Source of the DNA: an uncultured Flavobacteriales bacterium
Lineage (GTDB): Bacteria; Bacteroidota; Bacteroidia; Flavobacteriales; Crocinitomicaceae
NCBI GenBank assembly: GCA_946482515.1
Contig: CAMLRS010000003.1
Location: forward strand, 1-64,000
Direction of reading: 5' to 3'
Length of the DNA: 64,000 bases
A program made the position numbers and the translations under genes. Below are positions 42,975-51,427 of the stretch, piece by piece (the first letter of the stretch is position 1; each line of letters starts with the position of its first letter). The notes under the pieces were generated by a model, which saw only the letters and a list, made by a program, of their open reading frames with translations, searched no databases and was not told where the DNA came from.

Positions 42975-43101
42975 CCTCTAATTAACTGCTGCAAAGATGC
43001 CTATAGGGTATGTTCCCTGCTTGAAATCCCTGTAAAGTGTATGTTAAAACAGGCAGTCGACCGTTGCACCGCAATCTTTAGGCTAAATTGCCCGGAGAAT
43101 G

Positions 43102-43109
43102 TATATTTG
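43102..43109 (+). promoter_or_regulatory. Candidate -7 box of the M61 peptidase gene
   Basis: TATATTTG fits TAnnTTTG and lies 15 bases before the ATG at 43125. A TTG at 43087 is too close to be a standard -33. Confidence 0.45.
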
Positions 43110-43124
43110 AGAAAAATTGAACGA

Positions 43125-44906
43125 ATGAAACTTATCATCGCCTTCCTTACGCTCATTACAACGGTTGCCTACGGACAAACAGTCGGTTATACGCTCCGGA
43201 TGTCGAAACCTCAGAACCATTACTTCGAAGTGGAAATGGAACTGAAGAACTTCAAAGCTTCCGAGCTGGTTGTCAAAATGCCGGTATGGGCGCCGGGATC
43301 GTATCTCGTGCGGGAATTTTCCCGTCACGTGAACCAGGTGGTGGCAACGGATGAAAAAGGCAATGCACTGAAGGTGACGAAAACCACGAAAAACGCGTGG
43401 AAAATTGCCAAAGGCAAGAGCAAAACCGTTCGTGTCAAGTACGAAGTATATGCGTTCGAATTGTCCGTGCGCACAAGCTTCCTCGATCTTTCCCACGGCT
43501 TCGTTTCGGGAAGCGGCGTGTTTTTCTACGTAGATGGTTTCAAGCAATTACCGGGCAAGCTGGATGTCTATCCGTATGAATCATTCGAAAAAGTAACAAC
43601 TGCTTTGCCGGAAAACCCGGAAGGCTTTCAGAGCGATGGCAACGACCGTCATTTTGTGTTCGACAATTACGATCATCTGGTGGATTGCCCGTTGGAAATC
43701 GGTAACCACGAGCTGTTCCATTTCGAATCGAACGGCGTGGATCACCAGGTAGCAATGTACGGCCTGGGCAACTACGAAGTCAAGCAATTGCAGACCGATA
43801 TGGCGAAAATCGTGAACGCCGCAACAGATGTGTTCGGCCAGAACCCGAATAAGAATTACACGTTCATCATTCACAACGTCATCAACGGCCAGGGCGGACT
43901 GGAACACACCAATTCTTGTGTTTTGAGCGTGAACCGCTGGACCTATGCGCCGGCTGAGTATAACAACTTCCTTTCGCTGGTGGCGCACGAATACTTCCAC
44001 CTCTGGAACGTTAAGCGTATCCGGCCGATTGAGCTCGGACCGTTCAACTACGATGAAGAGAATTACACCACTTTGCTGTGGGTCATGGAAGGCTTTACCT
44101 CTTATTACGATGAGCTGCTGATGGTGCGCGCCGGTTATTATTCCAAAGACGAATACCTGCGCAAGCTGCAATCGACGATCAATTACGTGGAAGGCTCACA
44201 GGGCGCGCGCGTACAACCGATCGCACATGCGAGCTTCGATGCGTGGATCAAGGCCTACCGTCCGAACGAGAACAGCGCCAACACGACCATGACCTATTAT
44301 TCCAGCGGTGCGATGATCGCTGCCATGCTGGATGCGAAAATCGTAGACAAATTCAACGCCCAGAAATGCCTCGATCATTTCATGCGCTACCTCTACGATG
44401 AATACTACGTGAAGAAAAAGCGCGGTTTTACAGAAGCTGAGTTCCAGCAGGCGTTGGAAACATTCCTCGGCGAAGACATGGATGCTTTCTTTAACGATTA
44501 CATCTACGGTACCAAAATCCCGGATTTCCAGTCCTATTTTTCCAAAGTAGGAGTAAACGTTACTTACACAGGAAAACCGGTTGCTTCACTCGGAGCGACA
44601 CTGGCGCAGGAAAACGGTAAAACGATCGTGAAAGGTGTGCGCACCAACAGCGCGGCCGAAGAAGCCGGCATCAGCGTGGGCGATGAGATCATTGGCTGCA
44701 ACGGTATGCGTATCGATCAACATTCCCTAGAAGGATTTGTAGCAACACTCACGGTTGGCGAATACGCCGAGATGATCGTAGCACGCGAGGAAATGATCCT
44801 CAACCTGCAGGTAAAGATCACGGCTTACGAACGACCGGCGTTTAAATTCGAAATGATGTCGCCGTCGAGTGAGAAGTTCTATTACTGGCTGCGGTCTTTA
44901 GAGTAA
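43125..44906 (+). CDS. M61 family metallopeptidase with PDZ domain
   Basis: A 593-residue secreted peptidase (glycyl aminopeptidase type). Signal peptide MKLIIAFLTLITTVAYGQ, N-terminal beta domain (about 20-190), zinc motif LVAHEYFHLWNVKRI (HExxH, about 290-300), then TLLWVMEGFTSYYDEL with the third ligand Glu, helical domain to about 460, and a PDZ domain (about 500-570, VKGVRTNSAAEEAGISVGDEI). It likely degrades peptides in the periplasm or outside. The upstream promoter fits this start rather than far-upstream in-frame codons. Confidence 0.93.
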   Translation: MKLIIAFLTLITTVAYGQTVGYTLRMSKPQNHYFEVEMELKNFKASELVVKMPVWAPGSYLVREFSRHVNQVVATDEKGNALKVTKTTKNAWKIAKGKSKTVRVKYEVYAFELSVRTSFLDLSHGFVSGSGVFFYVDGFKQLPGKLDVYPYESFEKVTTALPENPEGFQSDGNDRHFVFDNYDHLVDCPLEIGNHELFHFESNGVDHQVAMYGLGNYEVKQLQTDMAKIVNAATDVFGQNPNKNYTFIIHNVINGQGGLEHTNSCVLSVNRWTYAPAEYNNFLSLVAHEYFHLWNVKRIRPIELGPFNYDEENYTTLLWVMEGFTSYYDELLMVRAGYYSKDEYLRKLQSTINYVEGSQGARVQPIAHASFDAWIKAYRPNENSANTTMTYYSSGAMIAAMLDAKIVDKFNAQKCLDHFMRYLYDEYYVKKKRGFTEAEFQQALETFLGEDMDAFFNDYIYGTKIPDFQSYFSKVGVNVTYTGKPVASLGATLAQENGKTIVKGVRTNSAAEEAGISVGDEIIGCNGMRIDQHSLEGFVATLTVGEYAEMIVAREEMILNLQVKITAYERPAFKFEMMSPSSEKFYYWLRSLE

Positions 44907-44911
44907 ATTGG

Positions 44912-45412
44912 CCTCCTCTCTTGAGGGAGGACCGAGGAGGGTGGCCAAACGAACTTGTTTATATGACTCAGAATGTGTGTTTTACACATTGTCATTACAA
45001 TCCTTCTTTAAAGGAATACGCCCGCGAATTGCGTACGGAAACTGTATCGAGAGCGGAAAAATATCTTTGGAAAGCTGTCTTATCTCGTAAACAAACTGAT
45101 GAACGATTCTTGCGTCAACGTGCTATTGATCGGTTCATTGTCGATTTCTTTTGTCCTGAAATTAGATTGGTCATTGAAATTGATGGCAGCTCGCATATCA
45201 ACAAAGGATCTTATGATGCGTATCGTGAGAATCGACTAAAATCACGATTATACGTTTTTCAGAAGGAAACGTACTGAATAATATAGACAGTGTTGAAGAA
45301 GAAATCAGGCATGCCATCTACTGTTTGCGAACAACACTTTAATAAAGTGAACCACTTTTCTTTCATCCAAAAGTAGAAGCCACCCTCCTTAATCCTCCCT
45401 CAAGGGAGGAGA
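44912..45412. mobile_element. CCTCC inverted-repeat element, copy 1, with broken DUF559 gene
   Basis: The left end (cttgagggaggaccgaggag then ggtggcc, 44912-44950) and right end (gccaccctccttaatcc then ctcaagggaggag, 45379-45412) are inverted repeats of about 33 bases, each holding the palindrome CCTCCCTTGAGGGAGG or a close variant. The only gene inside is the DUF559 pseudogene. It begins six bases after the M61 stop and ends four bases before the phosphoesterase stop. No transposase of a known class is present. Confidence 0.8.
44963..45342 (+). pseudogene. Frameshifted DUF559 endonuclease-domain gene
   Basis: The reading frame starts MTQNVCFTHCHYNPSLKEYA and runs parallel to the intact gene at 50301 until about 45244, where a roughly 10-base segment present in the intact copy (ctgggataca) is missing. 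The frame then ends early at 45277. Past the deletion the old frame still reads as the native C-terminus up to TAA at 45342. The catalytic residues (VDFFC, VIEIDGSSH) are before the break, so a truncated protein might fold but lacks its last strands and helix. Confidence 0.8.
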
Positions 45413-45415
45413 TTT

Positions 45416-45919
45416 TTACAACTCCGCCCGTTTCCCCAGCTCGATTGCTTCCAGGTTGATGATGCGGTCGCCGTCGATGGCAAAGCGCAGCATCGTTTTG
45501 ATCTTGTGAAAGCCTTTGTTGCCGCAGGCGCCCGGGTTCATCCAGAGCATGTTGTGCTGTTTGTCGTGCTGCACCAGCAGGATGTGCGAATGGCCGCAGA
45601 CGAACAGCTTCGGTGCTTGTTCCGACAGTGCATCGTAGGCAGGCTTGCTGTATTTTCCGGGTTTCCCGCCAATGTGCGTCATCAATACGTCCACACCTTC
45701 GATCCGAAATCGATTGAATTCTGGGAATTCTAACCGGATGTCGCCGCTGTCGATATTGCCGTAAACGCCGCGCAAAGGTTTGAACGCTTTCAGCCGGTCG
45801 GTAACCTCCAGCGACCCGATATCGCCGGCATGCCAGATCTCATCTACGTTCGCAAAATACGTGTAAACCTGTTCCGGAAAATCGCCGTGGGTATCAGAGA
45901 GCAAACCGATTGTTATCAT
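45416..45919 (-). CDS. YfcE/MJ0936-type metallophosphoesterase
   Basis: A 167-residue cytoplasmic enzyme with the two-metal phosphoesterase motifs LLSDTHGDF (residues 6-14), WHAGDIGS, YGNIDSGD, MTHIGGKPG and VCGHSHILLV, plus NPGACGNKG. It would hydrolyse phosphodiesters; the natural substrate is unknown. The ATG at 45919 is used because the DTHG motif is then near the start, as is normal. Its stop is next to the CCTCC element. Confidence 0.93.
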   Translation of the reverse strand: MITIGLLSDTHGDFPEQVYTYFANVDEIWHAGDIGSLEVTDRLKAFKPLRGVYGNIDSGDIRLEFPEFNRFRIEGVDVLMTHIGGKPGKYSKPAYDALSEQAPKLFVCGHSHILLVQHDKQHNMLWMNPGACGNKGFHKIKTMLRFAIDGDRIINLEAIELGKRAEL

Positions 45920-45943
45920 AGGGCAAAAGTGGTGATAATGTTG

Positions 45944-46212
45944 TTCACCACAAAGGAGCAAAGCTAAATGAACAGCCATATTGCTTAAGGCAGCAAAGGT
46001 ATTTGCCGGGCTTTATAAAACGAAGATATTGTCGAATCAATAAACGTAAAATTGCCAACTTGCTCACAGGTTCGTTCATTATCAAAGGGGAATAATTACG
46101 GTATCAAATCTGCTGTTGCTATTTCGGACAACTATTCGCCGATGCTCGCACAATCTCTTTGCTCTCTGAACCAACACAGAAGAGAAAAAAATCTTTGCTC
46201 CTTTGTGGTTAA
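45944..46212. repeat. CACCACAAAGGAGCAAAG inverted repeat flanking a gap
   Basis: The left arm ttcaccacaaaggagcaaag (45944) and right arm tctttgctcctttgtggtt (46191) are almost perfect inverted complements about 230 bases apart. The interior has no gene. The 384-base gap 45920-46303 otherwise holds the pdhA promoter at 46271. Confidence 0.8.
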
Positions 46213-46270
46213 CGCATTAAGATAAATACGTTTCTTTTTCCGCTAACGCAAGCATGTCGGGACTTCTTAT

Positions 46271-46278
46271 TATATTTG
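46271..46278 (+). promoter_or_regulatory. Candidate -7 box of pdhA
   Basis: TATATTTG fits TAnnTTTG exactly, 25 bases before the ATG at 46304, with AGG just upstream of the start that may act as a weak ribosome site. Confidence 0.5.
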
Positions 46279-46303
46279 GCGGTTCAACAATTAACGTAGG
46301 TGT

Positions 46304-47374
46304 ATGGCAACGAAGACGGCCCCGTCTGCCGCCAAGGCAGGTGCAAAACCATCCAAAACGACCAATAAAAGTGCGCTCAAAAGCACGCCGAAATTTTCGA
46401 AGGAAACGTACATTAAGTGGTACAAAGACATGCTGCTGATGCGCCGTTTCGAAGAAAAGGCCGGGCAGCTTTACATTCAACAGAAATTTGGTGGCTTCTG
46501 CCACTTATACATAGGACAGGAAGCTGTGGTAGCCGGAACGGTGAGTGCTTCACGTCCGACAGACAGCCACATGACGGCTTACCGCGATCACGCGCATCCG
46601 ATCGGGCTTGGAACCGATGTTCGCGTGCTGATGGCCGAATTATACGGCCGCACAACCGGTTGCTCGAAAGGAAAAGGCGGCTCAATGCACTTCTTCGACA
46701 AATCGCGCAATTTCATGGGCGGACACGGTATCGTTGGGGCGCAGATCCCGATGGGAACTGGTGTTGCCTTCGCAGAACAATACAAAGGAACAGACAACGT
46801 GGTCTTCGTTTCGATGGGTGATGGTGCTGTTCGTCAGGGAGCACTCCACGAAACCTTCAACATGGCCATGATGTGGAAGCTGCCGGTGATCTACATCATC
46901 GAGAACAACAACTACGCGATGGGAACATCCGTACAGCGTACGACCAACGTAACCGACCTTTCCAAAATCGGTGCTTCGTATGAAATGCCGTCCAAATCCG
47001 TAAATGGAATGTCGCCGGAAGCTGTACACGAAGCTGTGGAAGAAGCTGTAGCACGCGCACGTCGCGGTGACGGGCCTTCCTTGCTCGACATCCGTACGTA
47101 CCGTTACAAAGGCCACTCGATGTCCGATCCGCAGAAATACCGTACCAAGGAAGAAGTTTCCGAGTGGATGGACCAGGATCCGATCGAGCATTGCCTCAAC
47201 ATGATCAAAAAGAACAAATGGCTGAAAGATGCCGAGATCGAAGAAATCGACAACTGGGTGAAGAAGGAAGTGGAGGAATCCGTGAAATTCGCCGAAGAGT
47301 CGCCGTATCCGGATGCTGATGCCATTTACGACGACGTTTACCAGGAACCGAATTACCCATACATTATCGAATAA
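46304..47374 (+). CDS. pdhA: Pyruvate dehydrogenase E1 component, alpha subunit
   Basis: A 356-residue subunit that decarboxylates pyruvate using thiamine diphosphate. Marks: MLLMRRFEEKAGQLYIQQKFGGFCHLYIGQEA, the TPP-binding GDGAVRQGALHETFNMA with NNNYAMGTS (GDG...NN motif), and YRYKGHSMSDP near the phosphorylation-loop site. The N-terminal ~35 residues are an Ala/Lys/Ser-rich tail. E2 follows after 27 bases; the beta subunit (E1b) is not in the window, so it lies elsewhere, as is common in this phylum. Confidence 0.96.
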   Translation: MATKTAPSAAKAGAKPSKTTNKSALKSTPKFSKETYIKWYKDMLLMRRFEEKAGQLYIQQKFGGFCHLYIGQEAVVAGTVSASRPTDSHMTAYRDHAHPIGLGTDVRVLMAELYGRTTGCSKGKGGSMHFFDKSRNFMGGHGIVGAQIPMGTGVAFAEQYKGTDNVVFVSMGDGAVRQGALHETFNMAMMWKLPVIYIIENNNYAMGTSVQRTTNVTDLSKIGASYEMPSKSVNGMSPEAVHEAVEEAVARARRGDGPSLLDIRTYRYKGHSMSDPQKYRTKEEVSEWMDQDPIEHCLNMIKKNKWLKDAEIEEIDNWVKKEVEESVKFAEESPYPDADAIYDDVYQEPNYPYIIE

Positions 47375-47401
47375 TACGAACTAATTAAGACAGTAGCTGT
47401 T

Positions 47402-48679
47402 ATGGCGGAAATTGTATACATGCCCAAGCTGAGCGATACCATGACCGAAGGTGTGGTAGCGGAATGGCACAAGAAAGTCGGCGACCCGGTGAAATCGGGC
47501 GAACTGCTGGCTGAGATCGAAACAGATAAAGCCACGATGGAGTTCGAATCCTTCTACGACGGCGTGCTGCTGCATATTGGCGTGGAGAAAGGTCAAGCTG
47601 TTCCGGTAAATGCGCTCCTGGCGATCATTGGTCAGCAAGGGGAAGACATTTCCGGCCTGCTCAAAGACGGTGGAAGCGCTCCACAGCCGGAAGCTGCTGC
47701 TAAGGCTGAGCCAAAACAGGAAGAAAACAAACCGGCGGCTGCTCCTGAAAAAGAGGCTCCACAAGCTGCACCGGTTTCAGCTCCTGCTGCTGCACCGAAG
47801 CCTGTTGCTCAATCCAATCCTACGAATGGTCGCATCCTGGCTTCACCGCTGGCGAAAAAACTGGCCGATGAAAAAGGTGTTGATCTGAGCTTTATCAGCG
47901 GAACAGGCGAAGGCGGTCGTATCACCAAGCGTGATGTAGACCACTACGTTCCTTACGATGCCCCGCAGCGCGTTACAGGAAGCAGTGCCACGCACGTAGA
48001 AAGCTACAAAGACGAAACGGTTTCGCAGATGCGTAAAACCATCGCTCGTCGTTTGGCCGAGTCGAAGTTCACGGCACCGCATTTCTACCTCACGATTTCC
48101 CTCGACATGGACAACGCTGTTGCAGCCCGCAAAGCGATGAACAGCCAGGAAGGTGTGAAAATTTCCTTCAACGATATGGTGATCAAAGCCGTTTCCATGG
48201 CCTTGAAAAAACACCCTAACGTGAACAGCTCATGGTTGGGCGATGTGATCCGTCGTAACAACCACGTACACATCGGTGTGGCCGTAGCTGTTGAAGAAGG
48301 TTTGCTCGTTCCGGTAGTACGTTTTGCTGATACCAAAGGATTATCGCAGATCGGTGCGGAAGTGCGTGAATACGCTCAAAAAGCAAAAGACAAGAAATTG
48401 CAGCCTGCCGACTGGGAAGGCAATACATTTACTGTTTCCAACCTCGGAATGTTCGGTATCGAGCAGTTCACGGCCATCGTAAACCCGCCTGATAGCTGTA
48501 TTATGGCTGTTGGTGGTATCAGCGAAGAGCCGGTTGTGAAAAACGGTCAGATTGTTGTCGGAAACGTCATGAAAGTTACCCTTTCGTGTGACCACCGCGT
48601 AGTCGATGGAGCGACCGGAGCGGCCTTCCTGCAGACATTCAAACACTATATGGAGAACCCGGTAGCAATGCTGGTGTGA
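47402..48679 (+). CDS. pdhC: Dihydrolipoamide acetyltransferase (E2 of pyruvate dehydrogenase)
   Basis: A 425-residue core enzyme passing acetyl groups from lipoamide to CoA. A single lipoyl domain (about 1-80, lipoyl Lys in ETDKATMEFE), an Ala/Pro-rich linker (about 85-135), a peripheral-subunit-binding domain (LASPLAKKLADEKGVDLSFI, TGEGGRITKRDV) and a catalytic domain ending in DHRVVDGATGAAFL (catalytic His). Cotranscribed with pdhA; a terminator follows the stop. Confidence 0.96.
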   Translation: MAEIVYMPKLSDTMTEGVVAEWHKKVGDPVKSGELLAEIETDKATMEFESFYDGVLLHIGVEKGQAVPVNALLAIIGQQGEDISGLLKDGGSAPQPEAAAKAEPKQEENKPAAAPEKEAPQAAPVSAPAAAPKPVAQSNPTNGRILASPLAKKLADEKGVDLSFISGTGEGGRITKRDVDHYVPYDAPQRVTGSSATHVESYKDETVSQMRKTIARRLAESKFTAPHFYLTISLDMDNAVAARKAMNSQEGVKISFNDMVIKAVSMALKKHPNVNSSWLGDVIRRNNHVHIGVAVAVEEGLLVPVVRFADTKGLSQIGAEVREYAQKAKDKKLQPADWEGNTFTVSNLGMFGIEQFTAIVNPPDSCIMAVGGISEEPVVKNGQIVVGNVMKVTLSCDHRVVDGATGAAFLQTFKHYMENPVAMLV

Positions 48680-48702
48680 TTCCGTAACCCTATCTAAATG
48701 AG

Positions 48703-48734
48703 CGTCCTCTCGATTTCGGGAGGACGTTTTTTTT
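48703..48734 (+). terminator. Terminator after pdhA-pdhC
   Basis: The arms CGTCCTC and GAGGACG around a short loop are followed by eight T. It lies 23 bases past the pdhC stop codon. Confidence 0.93.
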
Positions 48735-48880
48735 GCTTGAAACCCAACCTGTTACCCGGGTAAATACAGCCTAAAATCACCTTAACAGGGCAATTTTTAC
48801 GGAAAATCAAAAACTTTTAAGGGAAAAATGGTGATTTCTCAATTTATTGTGACATTTTTACCTGTATTTAATTAGCTGTT

Positions 48881-49072
48881 ATGAATAAAGGAACAATCAA
48901 ATTCTTTAATGCGACAAAAGGATTTGGATTTATTAAAGAAGACGAAACGAATAAAGAATACTTCGTTCATGTGTCAGGACTGGTTGACCAGGTAAAAGAA
49001 AACGATGCTGTTTCGTTTGATCTCGAAGAAGGACGAAAAGGTCTGATGGCGGTAAACGTGAAGCAGGCTTAA
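48881..49072 (+). CDS. Cold-shock (CspA-like) protein
   Basis: A 63-residue RNA/DNA-binding beta barrel: GTIKFFNATKGFGFIKEDE with the RNP1 motif KGFGFI, and EYFVHVSGL with RNP2-like FVH. It binds single-stranded nucleic acid and unwinds RNA structure. It has its own terminator and about 200 bases upstream, which may carry a long regulatory leader as in other csp genes. Confidence 0.95.
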   Translation: MNKGTIKFFNATKGFGFIKEDETNKEYFVHVSGLVDQVKENDAVSFDLEEGRKGLMAVNVKQA

Positions 49073-49096
49073 GCGATACTTTACTTTATGCATTGA

Positions 49097-49130
49097 AAAC
49101 CCCTTTCGCCATCGCGGAAGGGGTTTTTTA
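49097..49130 (+). terminator. Terminator after the cold-shock gene
   Basis: AAACCCCTT with inner CGC pairs with GCG and AAGGGGTTT, followed by TTTTA. It lies 26 bases past the stop codon. Confidence 0.9.
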
Positions 49131-49175
49131 CTGTCCGAAACATCAGAGCAGCTCATCCAGATAGAAAGGAGTGTG

Positions 49176-49358
49176 TTACATAGGTTCCCGGTCGCGGTGT
49201 ATGGTATCGCTTTCATAGCCGTCTACCGTGCCGTTGTTTTTCCGGTCATCATTATATCCGTCGTTATTGTTCCCGTTATTATCACCGTCGCCGCTGCCAC
49301 ATCCTGTGAACAGGAACAATGCGAGCGATACACCGGCTATTGCAAAGACCTTTTTCAT
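49176..49358 (-). CDS. Small Asp/Asn-rich lipoprotein
   Basis: A 60-residue lipoprotein: signal peptide with lipobox LFTGCG, then a very polar tail (GSGDGDNNGNNNDGYNDDRK and TVDGYESDTIHRDREPM) with repeated Asn and Asp. It probably lies on the membrane surface and could bind cations such as calcium. No domain family is recognised. It converges on the csp gene. Confidence 0.6.
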   Translation of the reverse strand: MKKVFAIAGVSLALFLFTGCGSGDGDNNGNNNDGYNDDRKNNGTVDGYESDTIHRDREPM

Positions 49359-49558
49359 ATGGTAATGGATTAACGTATTAAAACTATGGTTGCTTTCCGG
49401 AGTATCACACTACCGAATATGCAAGTTCAGGAGAAAGGAAAGAGGAATTCTTATACAATTGCTGAAAGAATTGTAAGATTCCCGGTTCTTAACAATCCTT
49501 CTCTTTTCGCGCTTTTTCCATACCGTCTGACGCCTTAAATTGCAGCAAAATCGATCAT

Positions 49559-50218
49559 ATGAGAACACGACCGGGATTTATTCAACGGAATGCTTTGTCA
49601 CTGGTGTTTCTTTTGCTGATGATCGTTTCGCTCGTTGGTCAGGTCTTTACAGGCATCAAGGAACACAACGATGAGCTCCTGCAACACGGTCATGCTCCGG
49701 TAACGCTCGCGCAATACCTGGCGAGTGGTCATTTCCTGCAGGCAACGTTTGAGAACTGGGAAAGCGAATTTTTCCAGATGGCACTGTTTGTCATTCTCAC
49801 CATCTGGCTCAAGCAGGAAGGCTCTTCGGAATCGCATCCGATCAACGAAAAGAAAGAAGAGGATGAGCTTCGCGCTAAAAGAAATTCGTCCTGGTCGGTG
49901 AAAAAAGGCGGCTTCTTCCGGTGGTTTTATTCGATTTCGCTGTCGGTGGTGCTGATGGCGATTTTTCTCGTTTCCTTTCTCATTCACTGGTACGGCAGCT
50001 GGAAAGATTATAACCAGCAGCAATGGCTGGAAGGAAAGCCGGCAGAAGGTTTTTTCAACTACTTAGGTCATTCCAAATTCTGGTTTGAATCGTTCCAGAA
50101 CTGGCAAAGCGAATTCCTGTCGGTTTTTGCGATCATTTTCCTCTCGGTTTACCTGCGACAAAAAGGCTCGTCGCAATCCAAAAAGGTGCATGATTCCCAT
50201 GAGAAAACGGGGGCTTAA
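49559..50218 (+). CDS. DUF6766-like membrane protein with internal duplication
   Basis: A 219-residue protein with three to four membrane segments (LVFLLLMIVSLVGQVFTG, MALFVILTIWL, LSVVLMAIFLVSFLIHWYG, SVFAIIFLSVYL). The two halves repeat each other: NWESEFFQMALFVILTIWLK with QEGSSES, against NWQSEFLSVFAIIFLSVYLR with QKGSSQS. It belongs to a small family of unknown function. Its stop is followed immediately by the CCTCC element copy 2. Confidence 0.75.
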   Translation: MRTRPGFIQRNALSLVFLLLMIVSLVGQVFTGIKEHNDELLQHGHAPVTLAQYLASGHFLQATFENWESEFFQMALFVILTIWLKQEGSSESHPINEKKEEDELRAKRNSSWSVKKGGFFRWFYSISLSVVLMAIFLVSFLIHWYGSWKDYNQQQWLEGKPAEGFFNYLGHSKFWFESFQNWQSEFLSVFAIIFLSVYLRQKGSSQSKKVHDSHEKTGA

Positions 50219-50220
50219 AT

Positions 50221-50750
50221 TCCTCCTCCCTTGAGGGAGGACCGAGGAGGGTGGCCAAACGGTTTGTTTATGCTGCTCAGAATGTGTATATTAAATCGGT
50301 ATGAAAATATATACGCATTGTCATTATAATCCCGAATTAAAGGAATATGCCCGAGAATTACGGACGGAAACGGTTTCGAGGGCTGAAAAATATCTTTGGA
50401 AGGCAGTCTTATCGCGTAAACAAACGGGTGAACGTTTTTTGCGCCAACGTGCCATCGATCGTTTCATCGTTGATTTTTTTTGTCCGGATATTAAACTGAT
50501 CGTTGAAATTGATGGCAACTCGCACATTGACAAAGGATCTTATGACTCGTATCGCGAGAATCGACTAAAATCACTGGGATACACGATTGTACGATTTTCA
50601 GAGGGAGACGTGCGGAACAACATCGACATAGTTGAAGAGCAAATCAGGCATGCAATCTACAGCTTACGGGTTGTGCTTTAGAGAATACGATTCGCTTTCT
50701 TTCATCCAAAAGTAGAAGCCACCCTCCTCAATCCTCCCTCAAGGGAGGAA
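50221..50750. mobile_element. CCTCC inverted-repeat element, copy 2, with intact DUF559 gene
   Basis: A 530-base unit. The left end (cctcccttgagggagg, accgaggagggtggcc, 50221-50256) and right end (ccaccctcctcaatcc, tccctcaagggagg, 50719-50749) are inverted repeats that contain a palindrome themselves. The interior has one gene. The region between right end and gene (ttcatccaaaagtagaag) is shared with copy 1. The unit is wedged between two stop codons, two bases after one and five before the other. Confidence 0.82.
50301..50681 (+). CDS. DUF559 endonuclease-domain protein
   Basis: A 126-residue protein with the PD-(D/E)XK-like core of DUF559, related to very-short-patch-repair (Vsr) endonucleases: RAEKYLWKAVLSRK, RQRAIDRFIVDFFCPDIKL (Asp58) and VEIDGNSH (Glu69, Asp71, His75), then YDSYRENRLKSLGYTIVRFS. 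It likely nicks or cuts DNA. It is the only gene in an inverted-repeat-bounded unit, so it could be the enzyme that moves or maintains the repeat; that is inference. The broken copy is at 44963. Confidence 0.88.
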   Translation: MKIYTHCHYNPELKEYARELRTETVSRAEKYLWKAVLSRKQTGERFLRQRAIDRFIVDFFCPDIKLIVEIDGNSHIDKGSYDSYRENRLKSLGYTIVRFSEGDVRNNIDIVEEQIRHAIYSLRVVL

Positions 50751-50755
50751 ACATA

Positions 50756-51421
50756 CTAATACAAATCCTTACGGAAACCGAAGTTAAAGCCCAGGATCAG
50801 CGGTGAATAAGAGCCCGAGTTCACACTGGCAAACTGGTTGCTTGGCAACGCGAAGAGCGCATACGCCAGGTTGATATCGAAATACAACATTCCGAATGCA
50901 AAGTGGTTTTTGACACCGGCATTCAGACCGAAGCTCAGACTCACAATGCTTCCTTTGCTGCCCAGTTCCTGACCGGTAGAAGGATCGGTGAAACGGTACT
51001 TGGTTTCATCAAAATCCTCATCTTTCCGCATGCGGATCGGATTGAACGACAGCATCAGCAAAGAGCCGCCATAAGCGCTCCAGCCGTAATCGTAGCCGTT
51101 ACCGAGGTAATAGCGCGTTCCACCTTCGATGTTGAAATAGTTCATGCCAACGCTTACGCGCTTGTAATCGGTCTGTGGCGAGGTCATCGGATCGATCGCT
51201 TCGACCATTACAGAATCGGAAACATAGTTCGAAAGGGTAGCTGTGATGCGCGCAAAGAAGGAAACTTCATCGTCACGCGGGATTTCCACCCCAAGATGGA
51301 TACCTGGATAAGGTTTCGGAACGCCAAAGCCTTTGATCAGCGAAAGACCGCCGGAAACCCCCGTCTGGGCCTGCGACAGCGAAGTGATCAGCAGGAAAAG
51401 GAATAAAATTCGTCGTTGCAT
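50756..51421 (-). CDS. Outer-membrane beta-barrel-type protein
   Basis: A 221-residue protein with signal peptide MQRRILFLFLLITSLSQAQ. The mature part has regular strands (PYPGIHLGVEI, RITATLSNYV, RVSVGMNYFNIEGGTRYYLG, SFGLNAGVKNHF) and ends SPLILGFNFGFRKDLY, as barrel proteins do. It probably sits in the outer membrane; the ligand is unknown. It is adjacent to the CCTCC element. Confidence 0.7.
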   Translation of the reverse strand: MQRRILFLFLLITSLSQAQTGVSGGLSLIKGFGVPKPYPGIHLGVEIPRDDEVSFFARITATLSNYVSDSVMVEAIDPMTSPQTDYKRVSVGMNYFNIEGGTRYYLGNGYDYGWSAYGGSLLMLSFNPIRMRKDEDFDETKYRFTDPSTGQELGSKGSIVSLSFGLNAGVKNHFAFGMLYFDINLAYALFALPSNQFASVNSGSYSPLILGFNFGFRKDLY

Positions 51422-51427
51422 AGCCTG

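Noticed and set aside
42540..43124. N-terminal extension of the M61 peptidase to 42540
   Set aside because: It would overlap the SpoIIE phosphatase gene antisense, and the signal peptide and promoter box both support the ATG at 43125.
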